From: Nemertoderma westbladi
Taxonomy: Eukaryota > Xenacoelomorpha > Nemertodermatida > Nemertodermatidae
DNA: 54,471 nt
Assembly (NCBI GenBank): GCA_032718475.1
Contig: JAUCBJ010007307.1
Span: 1 to 54,471 of the forward strand
Reading direction: 5' to 3'
Below the pieces are notes generated by a model. It was not told where the DNA came from. It did no database searches and worked only from the letters and a program-made list of their open reading frames with translations. The translations under genes and the position numbers were made by a program. Of the stretch, positions 34,221 to 44,679 are shown piece after piece; within the stretch, counting starts at the first letter, position 1, and each line of letters opens with the position of its first letter.

Positions 34221-37200
34221 CATATATCTGAGCGCCGTTGTTATGTTTGTTATTGTTCTATATCTGATCGCCGTCGTTATGTTTGTTATTGTTCTATATC
34301 TGATCGCCGTCGTTATGTTTGTTATTGTTCTATATCTGATCGCCGTCGTTGTCTTTGTTATTGTTCTATATCTGATCGCCGTCGTTATGTTTGTTATTGT
34401 TCTATATCTGAACGCCGTCGTTATGTTTGTTATTGTTCTATATCTGATCGCCGCCGTTATGTTTGTTATTGTTCTATATCTGAACGCCGTCGTTATGTTT
34501 GTTATTGTTCCATATCTGATCGCCGTCGTTATGTTTGTTAGTGTTCTATATCTGATCGTCGTCGTTATGTTTGTTATTGTTCTATATCTGATCGCCGTCG
34601 TTATGTTTGTTTTTGTTCCATATCTGATCGCCGTCGTTATGTTTGTTTTTGTTCTATATCTGAACGCCGTCGTTATGTTTGTTATTGTTCTATATCTGAA
34701 CGCCTTCGTTATGTTTGTTATTGTTCTATATCTGAACGCCGTCGTTGTGTTTGTTATTGTTCCATATCTGAGCGCCGTCGTTGTGTTTGTTATTGTTCTA
34801 TATCTGATCGCCGTTGTTATGTTTGTTATTGTTCTATATCTGAGCGCCGTCGTTATGTTTGTTATTGTTCTATATCTGATCGCCGTCGTTATGTTTGTTT
34901 TTGTTCCCTATCTGAACGCCGTCGTTATGTTTGTTATTGTTCTATATCTGATCGCTGTCGTTATGTTTGTTTTTGTTCTATATCTGAACGCCGTCGTTAT
35001 GTTTGTTATTGTTCTATATCTGATCGCTGTCGTTATGTTTGTTATTGTTCTATATCTGATCGCCGTTGTTATGTTTGTTATTGTTCTATATCTGATCGCC
35101 GTCGTTATGTTTGTTATTGTTCTATATCTGAACGCCGTCGTTATGTTTGTTATTGTTCCATATCTGATCGCTGTCGTTGTGTTTGTTATTGTTCTATATC
35201 TGATCGCTGTCGTTATGTTTGTTATTGTTCTATATCTGATCGCCGTCGTTATGATTGTTTTTGTTCTATATCTGATCGCTGTCGTTATGTTTGTTTTGTT
35301 CTATATCTGATCGCCGTCTTTATGTTTGTTATTGTTCCATATCTGATCGCCGTCGTTATGTTTGTTATTGTTCCATATCTGATCGCCGTCGTTATGTTTG
35401 TTATTGTTCTATATCTGAACGCCGTCGTTATGTTTGTTATTGTTCCATATCTGATTGCTGTCGTTATGTTTGTTATTGTTCTATATCTGAACGCCGTCGT
35501 TATGTTTGTTTTTGTTCCATATCTGAACGCCGTCGTTATATTTGTTATTGTTCTATATCTGATCGCCGCCGTTATGTTTGTTATTGTTCTATATCTGATC
35601 GCTGTCGTTATGTTTGTTATTGTTCTATATCTGAACGCCGTCGTTATGTTTGTTATTGTTCTATATCTGAACGCCGTCGTTATGTTTGTTATTGTTCTAT
35701 ATCTGAGCGCCGTCGTTATGTTTGTTATTGTTCTATATCTGATCGCCGTCGTTATGTTTGTATTTGTTCCATATCTGAACGCCGTCGTTATGTTTGTTAT
35801 TGTTCTATATCTGAACGCCGTCGTTATGTTTGTTATTGTTCCATATATGATCGCCGTCGTTATGTTTGTTATTGTTCTATATCTGATCGCCGCCGTTATG
35901 TTTGTTATTGTTCTATATCTGAACGCCGTCGTTATGTTTGTTATTGTTCCATATCTGATCGCTGTCGTTATGTTTGTTAGTGTTCTATATCTGAACGCCG
36001 TCGTTATGTTTGTTTTTGTTCCATATCTGAACGCCGTCGTTATGTTTGTTATTGTTCTATATCTGATCGCCGCCGTTATGTTTGTTATTGTTCTATATCT
36101 GAGCGCCGTCGTTATGTTTGTTATTGTTCTATATCTGATCGCTATCGTTATGTTTGTTATTGTTCTATATCTGAACGCCGTCGTTATGTTTGTTATTGTT
36201 CTATATCTGATCGCTGTCGTTATGTTTGTTATTGTTCTATATCTGATCGCCGTCGTTGTGTTTGTTATTGTTCTATATCTGATCGCTGTCGTTATGTTTG
36301 TTATTGTTCTATATCTGAGCGCCGTCGTTATGTTTGTTATTGTTCTATATCTGATCGCTGTCGTTATGTTTGTTATTGTTCTATATCTGAGCGCCGTCGT
36401 TATGTTTGTTATTGTTCTATATCTGATCGCCGTCGTTATGTTTGTTATTGTTCTATATCTGAGCGCCGTCGTTATGTTTGTTATTGTTCTATATCTGATC
36501 GCTGTCGTTATGTTTGTTATTGTTCTATATCTGAGCGCCGTCGTTATGTTTGTTATTGTTCTATATCTGATCGCTGTCGTTATGTTTGTTATTGTTCTAT
36601 ATCTGATCGCCGTCGTTATGTTTGTTTTTGTTCCATATCTGAACGCCGTCGTTATGTTTGTTATTGTTCTATATCTGATCGCTGTCGTTATGTTTGTTAT
36701 TGTTCTATATCTGATCGCCGTCGTTGTGTTTGTTATTGTTCTATATATGATCGCTGTCGTTATGTTTGTTATTGTTCTATATCTGAGCGCCGTCGTTATG
36801 TTTGTTATTGTTCTATATCTGATCGCTGTCGTTATGTTTGTTATTGTTCTATATCTGAGCGCCGTCGTTATGTTTGTTATTGTTCTATATCTGATCGCCG
36901 TCGTTATGTTTGTTATTGTTCTATATCTGATCGCCGTCGTTATGTTTGTTATTGTTCTATATCTGAGCGCCGTCGTTATGTTTGTTATTGTTCTATATCT
37001 GATCGCTGTCGTTATGTTTGTTTTTGTTCTATATCTGAACGCCGTCGTTATGTTTGTTATTGTTCTATATCTGAACGCCTTCGTTATGTTTGTTATTGTT
37101 CTATATCTGAACGCCGTCGTTGTGTTTGTTATTGTTCCATATCTGAGCGCCGTCGTTGTGTTTGTTATTGTTCTATATCTGATCGCCGTTGTTATGTTTG

Positions 37201-37583
37201 TTATTGTTCTATATCTGAGCGCCGTCGTTATGTTTGTTATTGTTCTATATCTGATCGCCGTCGTTATGTTTGTTTTTGTTCCCTATCTGAACGCCGTCGT
37301 TATGTTTGTTATTGTTCTATATCTGATCGCTGTCGTTATGTTTGTTTTTGTTCTATATCTGAACGCCGTCGTTATGTTTGTTATTGTTCTATATCTGATC
37401 GCTGTCGTTATGTTTGTTATTGTTCTATATCTGATCGCCGTTGTTATGTTTGTTATTGTTCTATATCTGATCGCCGTCGTTATGTTTGTTATTGTTCTAT
37501 ATCTGAACGCCGTCGTTATGTTTGTTATTGTTCCATATCTGATCGCCGTCGTTATGTTTGTTATTGTTCTATATCTGATCGCC
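34221..37583 (+). repeat. 36-bp minisatellite, about 93 units (3.4 kb)
   Basis: The unit contains tcgttatgtttgttattgtt followed by ctatatctgatcgccg. Because 36 is divisible by 3, two plus-strand frames stay open. One encodes a 12-residue hydrophobic repeat (VVMFVIVLYLIA), the other a basic/Cys repeat (RRYVCYCSISDR). A one-base-short unit near 35298 swaps the frames, so the longest open stretches are 34138-35310 and 35322-37598. Main variants are gat/gaa/gag in ctgatcgcc and cgtc/ctgtc. A block of about 15 units near 34640-35180 recurs at 37015-37555 (offset 2,375 bp). Nothing supports expression, so I treat it as a minisatellite, not a gene. Confidence 0.93.
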
Positions 37584-37599
37584 GGTGGTACAGTGTAGA

Positions 37600-39030
37600 G
37601 AATTAAGACCAGGTAGTGAATGGAGCTCAGAACATTCTAAGATGTGATTGGCCGTTTATCCCCAGTAATTTCTAAATAGGGTCGTTTGTCCCCCACTGGA
37701 GTAAACCTGCCTGGTTAATTCCTGTGAGAAGCTGATATTGTAACATAATTATTGTTTGTATGCTAGTTGTGAGTAACGAAGATTTATTGTTAAAGCTCAG
37801 ATTTGAAAGCCCCCCTTCACGAGGCCCTATACATTTAAATAAATTATAGTACTGTAGTATTCGCACAGATACACTCTGGTGATAGTGTGGTGTTTTTGGT
37901 TTTTGCATCGCATTTTGGTCGCACTTTGAAGGCGCTGCCGATGCGTTTTTAGGGTGGTTTAACCAGCATTGTGAGTGCCCTTCATTGCGATTTCACAGCG
38001 CTATCACAGTGGAGTGTATGGGGTCAACCGGGCTTAATTAAGGATACATATATTATAATTCGTATATTCATAATAATTGTTTCTTTATTCACAGTGTAAA
38101 CATTTCAATGCAAACTCTAACTTAGGATATGCTATCATCTTAATTCTTAAATGCATCTCGTTTGCATTCATTGTAGTTTTTTTCGAATACTGTCCAGTTT
38201 TTAGTGTACTTTGCAAGATTTATGGTCAACACTTCGAAATAGTCAACACTTCGAAAGACAATGTCAACACTTCGAAAGACAATGTCAACACTTCGTAAAG
38301 GAAAAACTTAAATGTGAAATAGAATAATAGTATATTTTACTAATTATGTAAGTTTTTTAGTAATAAGGAATAATATTGCGAAATATATGAATAACTTAAT
38401 GGTACTATCTTTCAGTTAATAGCTTTTCGTTACCAGTACAGTAATTGCAGTTATTCATTCCAGATCTTGGGGTAGAATTCCTACCTCTACCAGGTTGGTA
38501 ATATAGTTCAATAAATCATTGAAGGTAACTCTGTCTGATTATTGTGACTATAATCGCATGCTTATCTAGGAGGAGTTTATTTAAATCATTACAATTATTA
38601 TTCTATAAAATAACTTTATGTACTAAACATATGCGGCATACATTACCAGAATACTAGTGTGCTAAACCTCCTATAGCCAGGAAACCTGGTATGCTATCTA
38701 ATTGCAACCACTGCTTTAAATTGCAATCAACAACTGTTACAATAATTCTCAAAATATGCCAAAAATAATATTCCGTAATTGTAAATATTGCTGCTCTGAA
38801 GTAAAAAACAACCACCAAGCTATTTTTTACGAGCTCTGCTTTCGATGGTATCATGTTAAGTGGATTCCAAAAATATCTCGCAATGATTATAAATATTTTC
38901 AGCATTCTGTGCCATTGCCATGAATGCTTAGATTGTGAACTTCAAATTTTCTCAATAAATTTTAGTTCTAGACTTCAGAATACCACAAAACATTAGCATA
39001 TCATTTCTAAATTCCACAATTTTTCAACCA
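37600..39030. other. Spacer without a recognisable gene
   Basis: Mostly AT-rich. Contains the short inverted relative of the 31-bp minisatellite at 38225-38295. No coding sequence is supported on either strand. Confidence 0.5.
38225..38295 (-). repeat. Four-copy mini-array of the GTCAACACTTCGAAA core
   Basis: The core occurs at 38225, 38242, 38263 and 38284, spaced 17, 21 and 21 bp. It is the reverse complement of the core (tttcgaagtgttgac) of the 31-bp minisatellite at 45.4-49.4 kb, but with different spacers. Confidence 0.85.
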
Positions 39031-39207
39031 TATAACCTACAACAAGGTACCAACGATTTTGACTTCGATTTCAATCCTGACGTTAATTTACCTTCGGCTT
39101 TTCGATATCACAAAATGCAAATAATATTTTCAAGACGAATTTAATGAAAAATTCCCAGCAAATGTTGATCACGAAATCTCACTAATCCATTTTAACGCTA
39201 GAAGCCT

Positions 39208-39247
39208 ACCGGCCTACCGGCCTACCGGCCTACCGGCCCACCGGCCC
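39208..39247. repeat. 8-bp microsatellite (ctaccggc)n
   Basis: Five tandem copies, the last with a T-to-C change, expanded inside the endonuclease start of LINE D directly after the codons for RSLP. Confidence 0.85.
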
Positions 39248-39303
39248 ACTTCGAAAGCATTTTGTATTATTTAAACGAATTTCCACAAAAATTAGATTGT
39301 ATA

Positions 39304-39540
39304 AGGCGGGGTAGCTCAGTTGGTTGAGCGCCAGGCCTGCAATCTATTGGTTTTAGGTTCAGCCCCGCAAGGGTCCACTCAGCCTTTCATCCACTGGGGT
39401 CGATAAAATGAGTACCAGTCAAATAACTGGGAGCGAATCTTGGGAGAGGAGTAGCGCCCACCCCTACCCTCGGGTAGCAGCTATCGAAAAGGGAGCCTTC
39501 GGGTCGCCTCCGGCTTAGGCCGAATATTTGCTTTTTTGCT
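39304..39540 (+). mobile_element. tRNA-headed SINE
   Basis: The head (about 39304-39372) has a polymerase III A box (tagctcagttgg) and B box (ggttcagcccc). Ends gcgggg and ccccgc can pair as an acceptor stem, and gctc/gagc as a D stem. The body (ctttcatccactggggtcga, then taaaatgagtaccagtc) resembles a central domain shared by many invertebrate SINEs, followed by two GC-rich hairpins. It splits the endonuclease frame of LINE D between LDCI and ISETWL. No clear target-site duplication was found. A functional tRNA is unlikely because the anticodon stem-loop is poor. Confidence 0.75.
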
Positions 39541-39581
39541 TGGAATTTCCGAAACATGGTTACACTCACATAAACATGACT

Positions 39582-40196
39582 TCATGAGCTTATGCTCATC
39601 CGATCAGAGACTTGCTGAGTACTTTCAAAGTTAACTGTCAAAATTTTGGTCTTTCTGGAGTTAATAAAAAGACCAACACTAGAAGCAGCATGTTCTAATG
39701 AGCTGAGGAGCCGTTGGGCTCCCTCTAGTGATTCTGAGAGTACTCCTAAGTCATCAGCAAAGTCTACATCAGTTAGGTACTTGGCAGGATTTCCTCGACT
39801 TCTGGAGCCAGTAGGTGGAGTTATCATCACCTCATCATCATTATGATGATCCAAGGACATGCGTAGAACATAGTCAACAACAATTATGAACAAGAATGGT
39901 GCAAGTGTCTCTCCCTGGAGGACGCCCTCTTCAGGAGGATCTTCAATTATCCTTCTAAGTGCCAAAATGGGCTCCATGGTCCCACGACCTTTGCGGAACC
40001 CATTCTGATTTCCTCGGAGCAGTCTCTCAATGGGATCCCTGATGCGATTTAATATAATTTTATTGTATAGCTTTGCAGCAATCGAGATCAATGAGATTCC
40101 CCGAAAAGAACCATAGAGTGTTAGGTTGCCCTTCTTGGGAACTGGCACCAACTTATTTGTTTCCATTTCATGTGGGACTCTTGTTGTTCGGTACAT
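39582..40196 (-). pseudogene. LINE B copy 2: reverse-transcriptase fragment with an internal deletion
   Basis: The minus strand matches LINE B copy 1 very closely. It runs from TTRVPHEMETNKLVPVPKKG to DRMSISS, including DVDFADDLG. The segment holding catalytic motif A (copy 1, about 30600-30790) is deleted: the frame jumps from LALRRIIED to GVLQGETLAP. The reading frame is nevertheless open for 213 codons. It is embedded in opposite orientation within LINE D. Confidence 0.85.
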
Positions 40197-40379
40197 GTCT
40201 ACTTTAACTGACCCTAATGACATTTATGATTCGTTTGTTGAACAGTATAATTCTATCTATAACAACACATTTCCAATTAAACGCATAAAAACTAAAAATT
40301 ATTTATATTATTTATATTTATTATTTATATTATAAAAATAATATATAAAAAATATTTAAACATTGAACATCTGTCAACA

Positions 40380-41510
40380 GTGCCTTATTGGAGTTATTGC
40401 CCATTTTCTAATGGTGTTGTAGAAAGACACAATGGTATAATAAAGGAGAAATATTATAAGGTCAGTTTGAAAGAGAAAGATTTAACTATTGATTCGATTC
40501 TTAGCATGGCTTGCTTTGCTAAGAACTGCAACCCCAACAATTCTGGATTTTCTCCGTATCAATTAGTATTGCTAAATACCCTAGAATAAATTCAGCAATT
40601 AATAGCGACTTAATACCTCTAGAACCCGCACCTGTTGGGGCAACCTTCGAAAAACATCTTAGATGTCTCAGGGAAACAAGAATAGCATACACACAGGTGG
40701 AAAACTCGAATTCGAAGAGTTTTGAGATGTAACACACGAGAAGTAGTAAAGTTGGTTAAGTTGTTAAGTTGTTAGTAAAGCATGGTTGTAGGCTGTCATC
40801 GAGATGAATTGAGGCAGAATAACAGCCAAGATATTTATGACTCTAATGTTGAGATTCCCGGAAATATAGGACAAGAAAAACCTGAAACTGAAATGATTCA
40901 GATAGAAAACAAAAATGACATGTCAGACGATGATGAATCCGAAAAAAGTGACGAATTACCAGATGTTGGTGGTAATGATGCTGATGATCTTGTACATGTT
41001 TCAACAGGAAAACCAACTGTTTAACCTGGGAATTCGGAATCATTGAGAAGATCGACACGCCAGCGAAGTGAACCAGAAAGATTTGTATCAATGTTTGTTA
41101 AAGCAAAGGAAGAGAAGGACTCACCAGAATTTGATAACGCCAAATATAAGGTATATAAATCATGGGTTGACAATAATGCCTTCGAAGAAATAAATGGAGA
41201 TGATATTAATGATGATTATACTTCTAATGTGATTTCGACACGGTTGACATACAAAGGTGATGGGGAGGATATGAACCCTAAGGCACGTTTAGTAGCAAGG
41301 GGATTTGATGATTCGGATGTTGTCTTAGGTTATGCCCCAACTGTTACAAGTATTCAATGAGAATTGCGTTGCAATTGCTAGTGATGATTGGTCGGCAGTT
41401 GTTATTGATTTTAAGACTTCCTTTTTGCAGGTACAGCTAGATCAGATACAACGAGATGTTTACTTAATCCCTACAAAAAATGTCCCACTAAAATCGTTTC
41501 ATCAATGGTT
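40380..41510 (+). pseudogene. Copia-type retroelement relic: integrase end, linker and RT start
   Basis: An integrase catalytic end is at 40400-40730: PFSNGVVERHNGIIK, with the expected Glu, then NSGFSPYQLV. After a frameshift the same region continues to a stop near 40730. An acidic linker at 40782-41024 precedes a frame with NPKARLVARGFDDSD (about 41275-41320), the signature that opens copia-type reverse transcriptases. After another shift it continues as ASDDWSAVVIDFKTSFLQ and QRDVYLIP (about 41380-41475). LTRs were not found. It breaks off into LINE D sequence near 41510. Confidence 0.7.
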
Positions 41511-41649
41511 TTGCCTCAAAATACGTCGGCAATCTATTTATATTGTTTCCCATTTGATATGGAACAACCTGCCAACATCTGTAAGGCAGAGCGCCAGAAT
41601 AAATATTAAAAAAACAAACGCTAAGGCAGCATCTTTTGAATAGATCTAC

Positions 41650-42240
41650 TGTACGTAGGTAGCTCCAAGGCCTTGTATCCAAAACTTTAGATATAGTTTA
41701 ATTATTTCGCGTACGTTCTACATCTACTTTTATACAATATAAAAATAAACATATTGCAGTATCCATTATCCCAGTATATTATATCCTAGCATAGTGGCTC
41801 ATGAAATGAAACATATATCTCACTGGATTTCATTTTATCCTAAATACGCAATATAATACACGTTCGTGGGGCCTTCGCGCAGCACGAGGCCCAGTTATGA
41901 GATACAAATTAAAATTGTGCGACTGTATCACAAAATCAGGTTATGAGAGATTAACCCACACCACCAATTAATCAAAGAAAGGGGGACAGTACGTGTTCAC
42001 CCCTTTTAATCTGCACCCCCCCCCCCCCCTCCCCCCAATACATAACCGCGACATCTACCACCCACGGAAGGGTAGCACGAACTTATTTCCAAACGCACGT
42101 TCAATATGCAAAGCCAGGTGGTTTATAGGAATATAATCAATGCAATACTCGTCTTCATTATAAGCCTCTTTGCGTTCGACCTGTTTTGTATTAAAATATA
42201 TTTATTAAACGCAGGCTGACGCTCTTTATAATAATAATAC
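41650..42240. other. Spacer without a recognisable gene
   Basis: AT-rich to about 41850, then mixed. Contains a C14 run (42016-42029). No supported coding sequence. Confidence 0.5.
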
Positions 42241-42550
42241 CTAGGGATGCCAGCTTCCAGACTTTCAATCTTTACTGCCGCGCAAACCCCGCAGAGGAAG
42301 TTTTCGTTTGAGAGATCAAGCCCATCGGCAATTGGTGTTTCAATTTCGGTCCAGGAACTCTGACAATGGTAGCATTCAATCTTAGCTGTGGTCCATTCCC
42401 GTGGTTTCGGCTTCCTTTTCTTCGTCCCAATGACAGATTCTTCTGAAGACGTTCGATTCGCTTTCAGTTTATTGTTGGCGTTTGTGTTTTGAAGTTGTAT
42501 TCGAGTGGACAGTCGCGCCGGTTTCGAGGTAACCACTAACCATACCGACC
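42241..42550 (-). CDS. Candidate host exon with a four-Cys zinc-binding pattern
   Basis: The minus-strand open frame is bounded by a possible acceptor (cttatcacag, ending at 42551) and a possible donor (CCCTAG|GTATTA at 42241/42240). It encodes about 100 residues: a basic Ser/Thr/Asn-rich N-terminal half (KKRKPKPREW) and a CX2C...CX2C pair (CYHC, then CGVC 22 residues later) that could bind one zinc. Beyond the donor the frame becomes low-complexity, supporting the boundary. There is no ATG near the start, so it would be an internal exon. The family is not recognised, and a decayed transposon ORF is the main alternative. Confidence 0.35.
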
Positions 42551-42822
42551 TGTGATAAGCGTTGGTTTTGTTGAGTGCCGGTATTCATCTTCTCTCACCT
42601 CTTCAATGTCAGATGTTGCAAATACTGATAACACGAATAACGGTATATATTTCAATACTTGTCAATAGTAATATATATAATTTAGATAACTATTTTATAT
42701 CTGTACTGTTGAGCAAACTCTACATAAATTCCAACCTGTGTATCGCCGGTAGTGCTGTTGCTGTGCAAGTGCTGAAGTGCTAGTTGCCACCGGTCAGCCG
42801 GTACCGGTAGTAGGGTGGTACA

Positions 42823-42883
42823 ATGGCCTACTACACACAGGCCATGACAAGGACTTTGCTGTGAAATTAGCGTAGGCTGACTG
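42823..42883 (+). repeat. Left arm of a 61-bp perfect inverted repeat
   Basis: Perfect reverse complement of 44616-44676. It begins atggcctactacacacaggc and itself contains a short palindrome (atggcc...ggccat). Similarity fades quickly beyond both ends. Confidence 0.95.
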
Positions 42884-43039
42884 CTGAATTATCAAATATT
42901 ATATTTTCCACGAATGCAGGGTCCATATTTAAAAGAAGATGACTAGATTTTCGTAAGTAATTTAATTGAAACAGTATTTAATAATTAATTAAATAATTAT
43001 CGCTAGAGTTCCTGCAGCTTTTATTTGTTTGTGGCTGCC

Positions 43040-43350
43040 TCTGGCTATGTTTGTGGCAGGAATGTTTGAACGCTTATAAGTCAGTCAATCAAGGATGAAA
43101 TGGAACCAAACTTGGTACACATGTAGTCTATAAAAAATTTTGAAATTCTACACACAGACAGACATCTACAGTTCCCCTGTCTGCCGCTAGGGGGCGAATT
43201 AACAGAAACGTAAAAATAGCTGTAATTATAGAACCAACGATCAGATTCATCTGAAATTTAGTAGTAGTTACCTAAGAGCATTGCTTAATTAGAAATTCTA
43301 CAGAGATTTTACAGTTCCTGTCTGCCGCTAGTGGGGAATTGTTAGAGCTC
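43040..43350 (+). repeat. Dispersed ~145-bp repeat with CTCF-like cores, two units
   Basis: Two units end in tctgccgctagggggcgaat (core 43184-43195) and tctgccgctagtggggaatt (core 43325-43336), 141 bp apart. The same core pattern recurs in the array at 53.3-53.85 kb. The upstream part (aaccaaacttggtacacatg, 43104-43123) also appears in reverse orientation at about 45173-45195. Confidence 0.65.
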
Positions 43351-43692
43351 CAGTTCAACGAGCTTAGCACGGTTTAATAAACAATAAATTAATTATTTTA
43401 TTCAATACAGTAATTATAACAGTAAAATGCAATATATTCTATTTTTTAGTAAAATCAAGAGACAGGAGGGGGTGGGACTGGACGCAAATCCCATCTTGGC
43501 GAATTAATATCCCGCCTCAATATTAATTTCTCAATTTTGGGAAAGGAGCAGGTTACAGTGGCACGTTATTTTAACCAAAACAATAAAGTAAACACAATAG
43601 AACAGGTTACAGTTTTATTTTTGAGAGTAATCAGCTGTTGTTATTTGCGTCCAATTTCCCCTGGAGAGGGATTAATTTTTATTGCGTCCAGT

Positions 43693-43713
43693 CCCCCCCC
43701 CCCCCCCCCCCCC
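43693..43713. repeat. 21-nt poly-C run
   Basis: Uninterrupted run of 21 C inside the 61-bp inverted-repeat interval. Confidence 0.9.
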
Positions 43714-44615
43714 TATCTTGAAATCAAATACCAAAAATATATTTATTATATGAACAATCTATTTGGAAATTGTAAGTTCGGCCTATCTCTTTACCATAAG
43801 CTCAGTATCTTTATCTGGTGTGTTTTTATTATTTTACCAATTATTTAATACGTTTGATAGAATTGAACAACACCGCCCAACACAACCAACTCTCTATCCG
43901 CCTCGAGCTGTCGAGCATCGAGAATACGAGAAACTCGATCGAAATACCTGCTTATCCCAGTAGTATCCGTCCTTAGTCACCGGACCGCTGCGGTTTACTC
44001 CCGTAGAACAGTAGAATTCCCGCAGCTTTCGACCCAATTCGACAACGAATTCGCTTCACACTTTCACGTCGCAGAGAACGTAATCCAGTGCGATACAAGT
44101 ATGCCCGGCGTTCAACCATTTCCCCCAGGCGATACCAGGATCCGGGCCGCTGCTAAACCCAGATCGCAATCCTCGTCGATTCGTCCAGTCGTCGACGTAA
44201 GTCAGTAAGTGGGACTCTTCCCACCGCACTCCAAGGTGGGTGACCGGAGTGAGGCATGAGGAACTTGGCAGTGGCCCGCATTACGATCTGACCGACCGCC
44301 GTATTCCCAGTGTCTGAGTGTAGTAAGAATCGAAATAGAATCGTAGTGACAAACAAGCAATTCCGTAGCACTGCGTAGTATTCCCCCGTTAATCACCTCT
44401 TGAAGCAACTCGGCTGCTCGGGTCCAGATACATCGGACTGTCGGGAGCGTTTCAGACAGTAATGGAGCGGCATTTGCGAATATTTCCAATGGTTTTATAA
44501 TAAATAAGGGGATTAAATGCTAAAACAAATGGATTATTCCTAACCCCACCCCAATACAGCAGTATACCTAACAGTATATAGCTTGTACCACAGTACCATA
44601 ATCTGATAATCAGCA

Positions 44616-44676
44616 CAGTCAGCCTACGCTAATTTCACAGCAAAGTCCTTGTCATGGCCTGTGTGTAGTAGGCCAT
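44616..44676 (-). repeat. Right arm of the 61-bp perfect inverted repeat
   Basis: Reverse complement of 42823-42883 over all 61 bases. The enclosed 1.73 kb holds the CTCF-like repeat units, a C21 run and a GC-richer block at 43.9-44.5 kb with no recognisable ORF. Confidence 0.95.
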
Positions 44677-44679
44677 GGG

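Larger units (their letters stand above)
39040..41643 (+). pseudogene. LINE D: L2/CR1-like retrotransposon relic in pieces, interrupted by nested insertions
   Basis: Four plus-strand pieces fit one element. Piece 1 (about 39040-39303) ends with an endonuclease start (ISLIHFNARSLP, then LDCI). Piece 2 (39541-39580) resumes directly with ISETWLHSHKHDF, the catalytic Glu segment. Piece 3 (about 40196-40310) encodes DIYDSFVEQYNSIYNNTFPI, typical of the endonuclease-RT linker. Piece 4 (about 41515-41643) encodes VSHLIWNNLPTSVRQ, typical of a LINE C-terminus. Between them lie a SINE, a reversed LINE B fragment and copia-type sequence. Most of the endonuclease and RT is missing, so deletions accompanied the insertions. 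Assigning piece 4 to the same element is inference. Confidence 0.55.

Noticed and set aside
34138-37598. A 390- and a 758-residue hydrophobic repeat protein
   Set aside because: Unit length divisible by 3 explains the open frames. A second frame is open over large parts of the array and no unique domain flanks it.
39304-39372. Functional tRNA gene
   Set aside because: A and B boxes are present but the anticodon stem-loop is poor and a SINE body follows directly.
44153-44489. Two overlapping minus-strand ORFs of 72 and 95 codons
   Set aside because: The GC-richer block gives short open frames in several phases; no recognisable motif, splice sites or consistent frame.
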